From assembly GCA_003225005.1 (NCBI GenBank), contig QIAN01000282.1:1-35747 (forward strand): a stretch of 35,747 nucleotides of DNA, in the 5' to 3' direction. The DNA comes from Acidobacteriota bacterium (GTDB lineage: Bacteria > Acidobacteriota > Terriglobia > Terriglobales > Acidobacteriaceae). Both the position numbers and the translations under genes were made by a program. Below, one piece after another: positions 24,871 to 32,986 of the stretch; the stretch's first letter is position 1; every line of letters begins with the position of its first letter. The notes beneath the pieces were generated by a model. It saw nothing but the letters and a program-made list of their open reading frames with translations. It was not told the DNA's origin and ran no database searches.

Positions 24871-27081
24871 CTATTCCCTACGCTGCACGCCGCCCAGTCC
24901 CTGCAAAGCCGTAACGATCCGCCCCGACCACGCCGCCACTTCGTCCTCGCGCAACGTCCGTTCCGCCGATTGGAACGTCGCCCGTAGCAAGATGGAATAC
25001 TTGCCAGCAGCGATTGCTCCGCCGCGAAAAATCTCGGCCGGCACAAAACTGCGAAGATCATTCACCCGCAATGCTCTAACCGCCTGATCAATCTGTTCAA
25101 ACGAAACGCCATCCTCAAACACGAACGAAAAATCCCGCTCCACGGCCGGATACTTCGGTAGAGGAACAAACCGCACCTGCCGCAAGTCGCGCGCATACAA
25201 CTTCTGCAGATCAATCTCCGCCAAGAAAACATCCTGCCGCAACTTGCGTACCGCAGCCACCTCTGGATGTACCTGCCCAAACTGCGCCACCACCGTGCCG
25301 TCCATCCACGCTAGCGCAGACCGTTCGGGATGGAAATATTCCGCCGTCTGACGATCATAGATCAGCGCCTCACACTCAAACGCCGCCAACAGGTTCTCCA
25401 CATCCCCCTTGAATCCGCGAAAAGCTTCCGCCACCGCCGCCCCCTCACCCTGGCTCACATCCAGGACGCCGCCCCCCGGCAACGAGTTCTTGACTGCCAC
25501 GACCGTCGCACCCAAGCAAGCGCGCTTCGGCTCAACTCGCACACCGTCCGTTACTCCGTAGACGGTGCCCATTTCAAACAGCCGGACATTCTCCGCTCCG
25601 CGATTCAGATTCCAGCCCAGCATATCCAGCATGCCGGGCGCCATCGAGGTGCGCATGACACTCGCTTCTTCGCTCAGCGGATTTTCCAACTCCAGCACAG
25701 CCGGCGAACTTCCAGAGCAATGCGACAGAAACCGCTCTGCATCGGCATGCGAGATAAATGTCAGGGACACCGCCTCGTTGTATCCCAAAGCCAAAGCCCG
25801 CGTCCGCAAAGTCCTGTCCTTCGCCGCATCCGGAGGCTCGGTGACCGCTCCGCTGTAAGCCGGCAACGTATTCTGGAACTTGTCATATCCGTGCAGTCGA
25901 GCAATCTCTTCAATCAAATCAATTTCGCGTTCCACATCGAGCCGCCAACTCGGGATGTGCACGGTAAACTCTTCCCGCTCCTGTCCGGCTGGAATCAAGG
26001 TGAAACCCAGCCGCTTCAGGATGCGGAAAATTTCACTCGCGCCCACCTTCTCACCCAGGATCCGACGCACTTCGGACACGTGCAGCGCTATCGGGGCCTG
26101 ATCCATCATCTTTCCAACCACGTCAATGACGTCGCCTGGTAACTGACCGCCACCCGACTCAAGAATCAGATCCGCAACTCGATCGCAAGACACAACCGTC
26201 GACTCGAAATCCGCACCACGTTCAAAGCGATGCGAAGCGTCGGTATGAATTCCATGCCGCCGCGAAGCTTTTCGAATCGTCACTGGATCCCACCAAGCCG
26301 ACTCAATCAACACATTCCGCGTCTTGTCGGTGATCATGGTGTCGAAGCCACCCATCACGCCCGCCAGGCCGACCGGCTTCTTCGCATCGGCAACAACCAG
26401 ATCCTCCTCAGTAAGCTTGCGTTCCACCCCGTCGAGAGTCTTTAGCGTCTCGCCGTTGCTCGCCCGCCGCACAATGATCTTCCCGCCTTCGAGCAAATCC
26501 ATATCGAAGACATGCGTGGGCTTGCCGATTTCCCACAACACATAATTCGTGGCATCGACGGCATTATTGATCGCGCGCTGATCGAGCAATCCCAGCCGAT
26601 GTACAACTTTCTCGGGCGATTTCTTGATCGTGACTCCCCGGACCACGCGCGCAGAGAACCGGGGGCACAGCTCGGGGTCTTCGATGTGAATGGGGAAGGA
26701 CACTGCCGCAGGCGTATTGCTGTGATCCCGCTTGGGTGCGGGTTTGGCCGCTGAGGTCTGCTTCTTTTTGCTCGTGCTGCGCTCGAGCGGCGCGGTCGCA
26801 GCCTTAGATTGATGCTGCGCTTGAGATCTCGGCGTCCCGGGCAGTTTGGGCTGGCTCGGCTTCAGAGGTAACTCATAAATCGCACTAGCCTCGCGAGCTA
26901 CGCCATAATGGTTCATTGCGTCGGGACGGTTGGTGCCAATCTCCATCTCAAACACGGTGCGGGCACCGGAGCCGCTGATGCCTTCAACGGCAATGCCGAC
27001 GGCGGTCAAGTCCTCGGCCAGACGCTGGTCATCGACTGGGACGTCAACAAAATCGCGAACCCATTGTGGAGAGATCTTCAT
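24871..27081 (-). CDS. pheT: Phenylalanyl-tRNA synthetase beta subunit, lacking the OB tRNA-binding domain
   Basis: With PheS this forms the alpha2-beta2 enzyme that charges tRNA-Phe. The 736-residue chain begins MKISPQWVRDFVDVPVDDQR as usual. At about residue 42 it passes directly to VFEMEIGTNRPDAMNHYGVA, which normally follows a roughly 110-residue OB-fold domain, so that domain is absent. Residues 76-127 are a Lys/Ser/Ala/Pro-rich insert of low complexity. The B3/B4 editing region (NAVDATNYVLWEIGKPTHVFD), B5 domain, core and C-terminal FDX-ACB anticodon-binding domain (LPKYPAVERDFSFVFEDGV) are all present. It lies 32 bp downstream of pheS. Confidence 0.95.
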   Translation of the reverse strand: MKISPQWVRDFVDVPVDDQRLAEDLTAVGIAVEGISGSGARTVFEMEIGTNRPDAMNHYGVAREASAIYELPLKPSQPKLPGTPRSQAQHQSKAATAPLERSTSKKKQTSAAKPAPKRDHSNTPAAVSFPIHIEDPELCPRFSARVVRGVTIKKSPEKVVHRLGLLDQRAINNAVDATNYVLWEIGKPTHVFDMDLLEGGKIIVRRASNGETLKTLDGVERKLTEEDLVVADAKKPVGLAGVMGGFDTMITDKTRNVLIESAWWDPVTIRKASRRHGIHTDASHRFERGADFESTVVSCDRVADLILESGGGQLPGDVIDVVGKMMDQAPIALHVSEVRRILGEKVGASEIFRILKRLGFTLIPAGQEREEFTVHIPSWRLDVEREIDLIEEIARLHGYDKFQNTLPAYSGAVTEPPDAAKDRTLRTRALALGYNEAVSLTFISHADAERFLSHCSGSSPAVLELENPLSEEASVMRTSMAPGMLDMLGWNLNRGAENVRLFEMGTVYGVTDGVRVEPKRACLGATVVAVKNSLPGGGVLDVSQGEGAAVAEAFRGFKGDVENLLAAFECEALIYDRQTAEYFHPERSALAWMDGTVVAQFGQVHPEVAAVRKLRQDVFLAEIDLQKLYARDLRQVRFVPLPKYPAVERDFSFVFEDGVSFEQIDQAVRALRVNDLRSFVPAEIFRGGAIAAGKYSILLRATFQSAERTLREDEVAAWSGRIVTALQGLGGVQRRE

Positions 27082-27113
27082 GAAGCAGCTTTTAGCTCTT
27101 GGGCGAACAGCTT

Positions 27114-28283
27114 CTATGCAAACTGCTGCAAAAACCGCACATCCCCCTGAAAGAACAACTGAATGTCATCAACTCCATACTTCAATAAAGCGATCCGGTC
27201 GGCGCCCATGCCGAATGCGAATCCCGAAACTTTCCTCGGGTCGTATCCCTTGTCCTTCACAAAGTCAAATACGTTGGGATCGACCATGCCGCAACCCAGG
27301 ATTTCGATCCATCCCGTCTGCTTGCATGGACGGCACGGCTCCGCTCCGCGCGTCCCGCTCCCGCCACAAATAAAGCAGCTCACAAACATTTCCGCGCTGG
27401 GCTCAGTGAATGGAAAGAACGATGGCCGGAAATGTGTTTTCACGCTCGACCCAAACAGAGCCTTCATGGCATGATCGAGCGTCCCCTTCAGATCTGAGAA
27501 AGTAATATTCGTGTCCACGGCCAGCCCTTCTACCTGATGAAACATCGGCGAGTGGCTCGCATCTGGAGGATCATTGCGATGCACCTGCCCGGGTATCACG
27601 ATCCGAATCGGAGGGCGCATCTTCTCCATGGTCCGAATCTGCACTGGAGAAGTATGCGTACGCAGCAAAAGACGCTCCCGCGGCGGTTTCGCAGCCTGCC
27701 CCGCGATGAACAAAGTGTCCTGAGTATCTCGCGCCGGATGGTTCGGAGGAAAATTCAGCGCCTCAAAGTTGTAGTAGTCCGTCTCGACGACCGGCCCTTC
27801 GGCGACGGAATACCCCAGCTTCTGAAACACGGAGACGATCTCGTTCATCGTCTTGATAACCGGATGCTCAGCGCCAATCGGCCGCCGAATGCCGGGAAGG
27901 GTTATGTCAACAAGACCTGCTTTCTCAAACGCCTTCCCTTGGAATTCCACTTCTGAAGGTTCAGAGCCCGCATGAGCAATAGGAAGGGTGGGGATCTGAG
28001 ACTGGATCTTCGCAGCCGCTACTGCCTGCTCAACCTGCTCTTTAACGAGGTTCACTTCCCGGCCAGCCTCGCGCTTGGCTTCTTTCGGAGCAGCCTTCAG
28101 CCAGAGGTCGTTAATCTGCGTCAGCACCCCATTCTTGCGTGCCATCCATCGGTCGCGAAAAATCTTCCATTCGGCCTCGTTCTTCACCGCGACAGCTTCC
28201 TGGGCGAGCGCAGAACGCAGTTCCGCCGAGGCGCGTTCCAGCGCTGATGCCGAGTATTCCGTCAATTTGGAGACGCTATACAT
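27114..28283 (-). CDS. pheS: Phenylalanyl-tRNA synthetase alpha subunit
   Basis: The 389-residue subunit contains a coiled N-terminus and the class II catalytic core: motif 2-like region [57 protein letters not shown] and the C-terminal [20 protein letters not shown] (motif 3). It also has a four-cysteine insert, [18 protein letters not shown], of the kind seen in many bacterial PheS proteins and probably zinc-binding. I use ATG 28283; a TTG at 28304 gives seven more residues, and neither has a Shine-Dalgarno site. It is the fourth gene of the infC operon. Confidence 0.95.
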   Translation of the reverse strand: MYSVSKLTEYSASALERASAELRSALAQEAVAVKNEAEWKIFRDRWMARKNGVLTQINDLWLKAAPKEAKREAGREVNLVKEQVEQAVAAAKIQSQIPTLPIAHAGSEPSEVEFQGKAFEKAGLVDITLPGIRRPIGAEHPVIKTMNEIVSVFQKLGYSVAEGPVVETDYYNFEALNFPPNHPARDTQDTLFIAGQAAKPPRERLLLRTHTSPVQIRTMEKMRPPIRIVIPGQVHRNDPPDASHSPMFHQVEGLAVDTNITFSDLKGTLDHAMKALFGSSVKTHFRPSFFPFTEPSAEMFVSCFICGGSGTRGAEPCRPCKQTGWIEILGCGMVDPNVFDFVKDKGYDPRKVSGFAFGMGADRIALLKYGVDDIQLFFQGDVRFLQQFA

Positions 28284-28362
28284 GGGCAAATCGAACAAGG
28301 GCAAACAGAGTAGGGCAGCCGCATCGCCAAGACGCCGCCGCCTCCGTGTGTACCAGCCAAGA

Positions 28363-28386
28363 GCTAATGGCTAAAAGCTAAAGGCT
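28363..28386. repeat. Tandem 7-bp repeat between rplT and pheS
   Basis: GCTAATG, GCTAAAA and GCTAAAG lie head to tail, followed by GCT. A related single unit, AGCTTTTAGCT, sits between pheS and pheT at 27088-27098 in the opposite orientation. Confidence 0.65.
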
Positions 28387-28389
28387 GTC

Positions 28390-28749
28390 TCACGCGCTGA
28401 GCGCGCCCTTCGCCTGCTCGGCGAGGCTCTTAAACGCGCCTGGATCCTTAACCGCAAGATCCGCCAGAATTTTGCGGTCTAGTTCGACTCCGGCGGTCTT
28501 CAGCCCATGGATGAACTGGTTGTAACTCATCCCATTCAGCTTGGCCGCCGCGCCAATGCGCACAATCCACAGCGAGCGATACTGGCGCTTGCGTTGCTTG
28601 CGGCCCGAGTAAGCGAACTTCAGCCCGCGCTCCACCGCTTCTTTGGCGGCGCGGTACAGCTTCGATTTGGTGAGGAAATAGCCGCTGGCGCGTTCCAGTA
28701 TCTTTTTTCGTTTCGCGCGGCGTTTGGTTCCGCGTTTTACACGAGGCAT
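28390..28749 (-). CDS. rplT: 50S ribosomal protein L20
   Basis: This basic 119-residue protein begins [20 protein letters not shown] and contains [20 protein letters not shown] and [20 protein letters not shown], all diagnostic for L20. L20 is needed early in 50S assembly and in many bacteria represses its own operon. AAGGAG precedes ATG 28749 by six bases. It is third in the infC operon, after rpmI. Confidence 0.97.
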   Translation of the reverse strand: MPRVKRGTKRRAKRKKILERASGYFLTKSKLYRAAKEAVERGLKFAYSGRKQRKRQYRSLWIVRIGAAAKLNGMSYNQFIHGLKTAGVELDRKILADLAVKDPGAFKSLAEQAKGALSA

Positions 28750-28856
28750 AGTATTCTCCTTTTTGCTTTCTAGGTACTGGCGGCTGGAGGCAAGGACGAT
28801 TCGCCGAGTGGCGATCTCATGGCCTCTTCACACACCTGACAGCAATTGTTGATCGA

Positions 28857-28931
28857 CGATTTTTGATGGTTGATTTAAACCGACCGCGGGAAGCTGGTTC
28901 TTATATCAATAAGCAATCAAAAATCGACAAT
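28857..28931. repeat. Inverted repeat in the rpmI-rplT gap, dispersed repeat copies 2 and 3
   Basis: CGATTTTTGAT (28857-28867) and its exact reverse complement ATCAAAAATCG (28916-28926) form an 11-bp inverted repeat with a 48-bp loop. The right arm extends to the same 15-bp core found at 7064-7078. It occupies the 186-bp gap between rpmI and rplT and would fold in the operon mRNA. Confidence 0.65.
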
Positions 28932-28935
28932 GCTC

Positions 28936-29133
28936 CTACTGATAAGGAATCATGCGCTTCACTTTGCGAATGTCTCCGTCACTCACCAGGGCAGAACTCC
29001 CCAGCTTCCGCTTACGTTTCTTGGCCTTGGAAGTCAGGATGTGACGCAGGTGCGAATGTCCCCGCTTCACCTTCCCGGACGCAGTCTTCTTGAATCGCTT
29101 CGCCGCGCCTTTGTGCGTTTTCAGTTTCGGCAT
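28936..29133 (-). CDS. rpmI: 50S ribosomal protein L35
   Basis: The 65-residue protein is clearly L35: [36 protein letters not shown] and a C-terminal [13 protein letters not shown] lies four bases upstream of ATG 29133. It sits between infC and rplT in the conserved translation operon. Confidence 0.97.
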   Translation of the reverse strand: MPKLKTHKGAAKRFKKTASGKVKRGHSHLRHILTSKAKKRKRKLGSSALVSDGDIRKVKRMIPYQ

Positions 29134-29259
29134 AGGTCCTCTGAGTCAGCCGCCAGCTTTTCGCCGTCGGCTTCAAATTGCAAACCTCTTCAAATTGCGA
29201 ATCTCTTGGGATTGCTGATGTTTCGACGATGGGAAAACGAACCAGCAGCGCCTTGCGTT

Positions 29260-29928
29260 CTACGCTTGCGAAGTAGGGTTCGGAGCCTGGGCCGCAACCG
29301 TAGCCTGTGCCGGTTGCTTCTCTTTCTCCTGCGCCTGCAACTTCTCTTTCTGCATCCGCTCTTGCTTCGCCTTCTGCTTGGCTTCCTTTTCTTTTTCCTT
29401 CTCGCGTTCCTGGGCCGATTTCTTCGGGGCCAGAATCGCGTGCAACGTGTTCCCCTCTTGCCGCGGCCGGAACTCCACGATGCTTTGCTCCTGGACGTCT
29501 TTGATCAGCCGCTCCAAAATCTGCCGTCCCAGGCTGGTGCGGGTCATTTCCCGGCCGCGGAAGAAGATCGTAGCCTTGACCTTGTCTCCCTCATCCAGGA
29601 AACGCAGCACGTGGTTCTTCTTGGTCTCGTAATCGTGGTCGTCCACATTAATGCGGAACTTCACTTCCTTCACCACGATCTTGGTCTGATGCTTCTTCGC
29701 CTCCCGCTCCTTTTTCTCCTGCTGATACAAATATTTTCCGTAGTCCATGATGCGGCATACGGGGGGTTGGGCGGTAGGAGAAATCTCGACCAGGTCCAGA
29801 TTCTTCTCGCGGGCTTTCTTGAGCGCGTCATATGGGGTCATGATTCCCATCTGCTCGCCCTCGTCGTCAATCACGCGGATTTCGCGGGCGCGAATGCGAT
29901 CATTGGTGCGGATAAAGCGTTTATCGAT
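29260..29928 (-). CDS. infC: Translation initiation factor IF-3, probable AUC start
   Basis: IF-3 keeps the 30S subunit free and checks the start codon. Both domains are present: the N-domain (RTNDRIRAREIRVIDDEGEQ, GIMTPYDALKKAREKNLDLV) and the C-domain (VKEVKFRINVDDHDYETKKN, RGREMTRTSLGRQILERL). A lysine/glutamate/glutamine-rich tail of about 50 residues follows. No ATG, GTG or TTG lies at the expected start. An ATC at 29928 is placed five bases after GGAGG and gives 222 residues beginning with the conserved KRFIRTND region. The non-canonical start matches the known infC autoregulation by IF-3 itself, with AUU in E. coli. A GTG at 29874 would cut off the first 18 residues. Confidence 0.93.
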   Translation of the reverse strand: MDKRFIRTNDRIRAREIRVIDDEGEQMGIMTPYDALKKAREKNLDLVEISPTAQPPVCRIMDYGKYLYQQEKKEREAKKHQTKIVVKEVKFRINVDDHDYETKKNHVLRFLDEGDKVKATIFFRGREMTRTSLGRQILERLIKDVQEQSIVEFRPRQEGNTLHAILAPKKSAQEREKEKEKEAKQKAKQERMQKEKLQAQEKEKQPAQATVAAQAPNPTSQA

Positions 29929-29968
29929 ACAGTCCTCCAGCGTTAGCTAAGGTAGCGAAAGATGAGGG

Positions 29969-29974
29969 ATTATA
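29969..29974 (-). promoter_or_regulatory. -10 box of the infC operon
   Basis: A perfect TATAAT on the minus strand lies about 40 bp before the infC start, in the right place to drive infC-rpmI-rplT-pheS-pheT. The -35 region (GTGTTC at 16-bp spacing) is weak. Confidence 0.5.
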
Positions 29975-30062
29975 ACACCGGCGGAGGTTGAACACTACTG
30001 CTCATGGAACTGGCTCATGGAACTGGGAGCTTCCGTTGAGAAAGTTTCGGCATCTGATTGGC

Positions 30063-30206
30063 ATGACATTTCGAATGCCCGCTTCTGCCAGATTTCGCGC
30101 ACCCTCGGAACCGTCGCCGGTTCCGATCAAAGAACCGCCTGATTCTCCGGAAAATCCAGACGTCCCGGTAGGCGAGCCTGATCCGGCGGAACCAGATGAA
30201 ATCTGA
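30063..30206 (+). CDS. Small proline-rich hypothetical protein
   Basis: From ATG 30063 the frame encodes 47 residues ending in a Pro/Glu/Asp-rich stretch (PVPIKEPPDSPENPDVPVGE, PDPAEPDEI). Short proteins with KEPP-D-P-x-P-D-V-PV-EPDP patterns recur in bacterial genomes, which is why I keep it. There is no clear ribosome-binding site. The 29975-30062 and 30207-30383 flanks show nothing recognisable. Confidence 0.45.
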   Translation: MTFRMPASARFRAPSEPSPVPIKEPPDSPENPDVPVGEPDPAEPDEI

Positions 30207-30383
30207 AGGAGTCCGAACGAATCTTAGCGGCGAAGGTATAACCCCACCAAACCCAGCGCCGCTCCGTTGATTCCGCCGCGGCCCACTCGGGCTAGTCTGC
30301 GAAGGGCAGCGGCAACCTGCAAGGCCTGCGATTTGTGGAAGCGGGGGACGCAAACGGTTTTTGCCGAAGGCAAGCCCGCATAT

Positions 30384-31205
30384 TTAAGGAATGCACGTCC
30401 AGTACATATTAAAAGTACTTTTGAACATAAAATATTCGGCGTAGTGTTGCGGGTAGAGCTGGTAGCTCATTGGTCGGTGTTGTGCCGAAGCCGCCTGCAG
30501 CTTTTGAAACTCCCGCATTTGCTGCTCAGCCTCCGCTGTCTTCCCTTGTTTGCGATACAGACCTGCCCAACCGAAGTGAGCTTGGGCTGCAAGCGATCCT
30601 TCCTTTTCAATACTCAGCAGGCTGATCCAGGCTTTCTCTGAGGCAGCAGCATCGCCGTCGAGCGCGGCGGCCTTTCCGATAGCGTAGAGCGTTTCTGGCA
30701 TCTGTGGCTGCAATCGGTCGGCACGTTCCAGTTCTGTCCGCGACTCACGTGACTTGCCTTGCTGAAGAAGAGCCTCTCCGAGGCGGTACTCCGCTTCCGC
30801 GTTTCCAGGTTGCAGCTTGACCTCGGCGCGAAACTGCTGCTCGGCTTGTGGCCAGCGCGAAGTCATCGCGTAGACCTGTCCGAGTTCCAGATGAAGATTG
30901 GGCATGTCCGGCCGCAGTTGCAGAGCTTGCTGATACTGCTTTTCAGCGTCGGGCATTTGCCTAAGCACAAAATAGTTTTCAGCAAGTGCCTGACAGGCAC
31001 GCGCTGATCGCGGGTACGCCGCCAGCAACGTGTCAATTGATTGCTTCGACAATAACCCGCCGGCGCGACCCTGATAATAAAGCAAGTCGGGATCGTTGGG
31101 CCGCTTTTCGAGCGCAGCCTGCAAATTCATGATGCTCTCTGCGAGTTGCCCGGTCTCGAGTTGTGCAATTCCCAGGGCACCTTGCTTAGGGTGGCTCTGA
31201 CGCAC
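30384..31205 (-). CDS. TPR-repeat protein, probably 5'-truncated
   Basis: The 273-residue frame is a chain of about six tetratricopeptide units (LGIAQLETGQLAESIMNLQA, DAEKQYQQALQLRPDMPNLH, QAEQQFRAEVKLQPGNAEAE), which normally scaffold protein complexes. It opens at a GTG in the middle of the first TPR and has no signal peptide or Shine-Dalgarno site. Exactly here it runs into the 5' end of a truncated TonB receptor remnant on the opposite strand, overlapping it by 16 bp. I therefore infer a deletion or inversion breakpoint near 31190-31205 and a missing N-terminus, and expression is doubtful. Confidence 0.65.
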   Translation of the reverse strand: MRQSHPKQGALGIAQLETGQLAESIMNLQAALEKRPNDPDLLYYQGRAGGLLSKQSIDTLLAAYPRSARACQALAENYFVLRQMPDAEKQYQQALQLRPDMPNLHLELGQVYAMTSRWPQAEQQFRAEVKLQPGNAEAEYRLGEALLQQGKSRESRTELERADRLQPQMPETLYAIGKAAALDGDAAASEKAWISLLSIEKEGSLAAQAHFGWAGLYRKQGKTAEAEQQMREFQKLQAASAQHRPMSYQLYPQHYAEYFMFKSTFNMYWTCIP

Positions 31206-31618
31206 TCACGGGTGCGGGGCTAGGGATCGGTTCGCTCCGGCCCGACTACATTCCGGGCTGCGATAAGAACGTATCTGGAAGCGCAGTTGCCAGAGTTACG
31301 GAGTGGTTCAATACGGCTTGCTTTACCGCGCCCAGCGGAAACAACGGCTCCGTTAATACACCATACAATCCCTGGGCCTTTGGTAACGAACCTCGCGTAG
31401 ATGCTACGCTCCGGCAGCAAGGCGTCGTCAATTTTGACTTCGCCGTATTCAAGCGGACCACGATCATGGAAAGACTTGCGGTGGAGTTCCGGGCAGAGTT
31501 CTTCAACATCTTCAACCATCCTCAGTTCGGGCCGCCGAACGGAACTGTGACTAGTTCGACCTTCGGCCAAGTGACGAACACGGTCAACAATCCAAGGTTG
31601 GTTCAGTTCGGGGGTTGA
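31190..31618 (+). pseudogene. C-terminal remnant of an Oar-like TonB-dependent receptor
   Basis: An open frame without a usable start encodes about 142 residues. They match the end of an acidobacterial TonB receptor: LRPDYIPGCDK, EWFNTACFTAPSG, NPWAFGNEPRVDATL, the barrel strand pair VNFDFAVFKRTTI and VEFRAEFFNIFNHPQFGPP, and finally NTVNNPRLVQFGG before TGA 31616-31618. The rest of the gene, normally over 900 codons, is missing upstream of the breakpoint with the TPR gene. Confidence 0.8.
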
Positions 31619-31776
31619 AGGTGGTCTTCTGAAGTGTCATCCCTCCGGGCCGGGAATGATTATCCGGCCCGGACATTTTTGTTTCTCTGCGGAGGGGAAT
31701 CTGCTCCGGTACAAATAGCCTCAACTGATCTGTTTCGATTGCGCCTCTTCTGGCAGCCTCTGCTAAGCTTCCACCC

Positions 31777-32202
31777 ATGAGAACCATTCCAACGATTGAC
31801 TACTCCGAGGCAAAGCGCGTGGTCGATCTCATCGTTGAAAAGGCTTCGCAGATGCAGAAAGCTGTCGTCGTGGCGGTGGCCGATTCGCACGGCGAGCTGA
31901 TATGTTTTGCTCGCATGGATGGTGCTTCTATCTCTTCGATAACCATTGCCATGAACAAGGCGTGGACCGTAGCCCGGGCGGGTAAGCCAACCCAGGAGAT
32001 CGGAGAAAAAGTCAGGCATCCGGAGAAAGGCCATGATATCGCTTACTACGGTGATCCGAGATTCGTTGGCTGGGGCGGTGGGATCCCGGTCCGGAATCAC
32101 GGCGAGGTGGCGGGCGCCGTTGCCGTCAGTGGACTTTCTTCAATTGAGGATATCGGCCTGGCGAGCCTAGGCGTCGAAGTGCTTGCGATGCCAAGTTCGT
32201 GA
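31777..32202 (+). CDS. GlcG/HbpS-family protein
   Basis: The 141-residue product has the full GlcG/HbpS (DUF336) fold: MRTIPTIDYSEAKRVVDLIV, the strand block AVVVAVADSHGELICFARMD, MNKAWTVARAGKPTQEIGE, FVGWGGGIPVRNHGEVAGAV and AVSGLSSIEDIGLA. Members bind haem or small ligands and often accompany glycolate or corrinoid-related enzymes. No partner gene is adjacent. ATG 31777 has no strong ribosome-binding site. Confidence 0.88.
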   Translation: MRTIPTIDYSEAKRVVDLIVEKASQMQKAVVVAVADSHGELICFARMDGASISSITIAMNKAWTVARAGKPTQEIGEKVRHPEKGHDIAYYGDPRFVGWGGGIPVRNHGEVAGAVAVSGLSSIEDIGLASLGVEVLAMPSS

Positions 32203-32632
32203 TTGTTGACGAAGCTACGCCGCTACCATCCTGCTAATCGCCGTCATCGATGACCTTTGTCCACGGCGGCCGAGGTCGTGAAGGTCGTCCCAGTCCTCAG
32301 GCTTTGCGGCGCCCTCGGGGTGTACGCCCGACAGAATGACCCATCCGTGCATCACTCACGCGTGATCGCCCCAGGCTTTCGGTACGGCGGGCAGCGGTTC
32401 TCCCGCCAAACGCTTCTCGACAAAGCTCGCGATGAAATCCGCGAAGCGCCCGACGACCTTCGCCGGGTGATATGTTAAACGATATAATTAAACTAGTTTG
32501 ATGTAAATAAACATATCGATTGCTGTTTCGTTGTGATATTGAAGCCGGAGTTCCGGCGAGCTTTTTAAGCTATTGTGAAAAGATGGTCGGCGCGAGAGGG
32601 ATTTTCGAACCTTCTTGCCGGGAGCCCGGCGG
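32203..32632. other. Degraded stretch with a coding-like minus-strand tail
   Basis: On the minus strand, 32356-32472 reads HPAKVVGRFADFIASFVEKR followed by LAGEPLPAVPKAWGDHA and a stop. This looks like the C-terminus of a lost protein. I do not recognise the family. The AT-rich segment at 32475-32520 may contain a promoter or be a junction. Otherwise nothing is visible. Confidence 0.35.
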
Positions 32633-32986
32633 ATGATTTTCAGAACTTTTCTGCCAGTCCGTGGCTTCAAAGACCGGCCCGGAGACCGGCACCTAGCCTT
32701 TTGTGCGGAGTTTGGCTCATTTGATATTTCGCCAGAAATACCAAAATGGGTACGAGCCGAAGCCTGGATGACCGATCGATACGCCCTGGTGAAGCTGCTT
32801 CCGCGTGGAAAAAGAATTCTTGAACGGGTTGCCCGGCAACGGCTTCCGGAATTGCGCGCCGGAGGGCCGCACTGGTTAATGCACTTGATGCGGTTCTGGG
32901 ACGCAAACCGAAATCTCGAAGAGCGAACAAGAGCGCACAGTATGACCACACGAGGAGGCGCGCAAGAAAATCGTGAGCAAGAATAG
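32633..32986 (+). CDS. Hypothetical protein or fragment upstream of the ClC gene
   Basis: From ATG 32633 (GGAG nine bases before it) the frame encodes 117 residues and overlaps the ClC gene by 14 bp. HLAFCAEFGSFDIS followed by VRAEAW is faintly like the C-terminal part of M14-like/DUF2817 hydrolases (CAEFGTY ... LRAEN), which would make it a 5'-truncated remnant. I am not sure of this. The opposite-strand frame of similar length is serine/arginine-rich and looks spurious. Confidence 0.4.
   Translation: MIFRTFLPVRGFKDRPGDRHLAFCAEFGSFDISPEIPKWVRAEAWMTDRYALVKLLPRGKRILERVARQRLPELRAGGPHWLMHLMRFWDANRNLEERTRAHSMTTRGGAQENREQE

Noticed and set aside
28930-29946. Plus-strand frame of 338 codons
   Set aside because: Leucine-rich antisense of infC and rpmI, whose minus-strand products are unmistakable.
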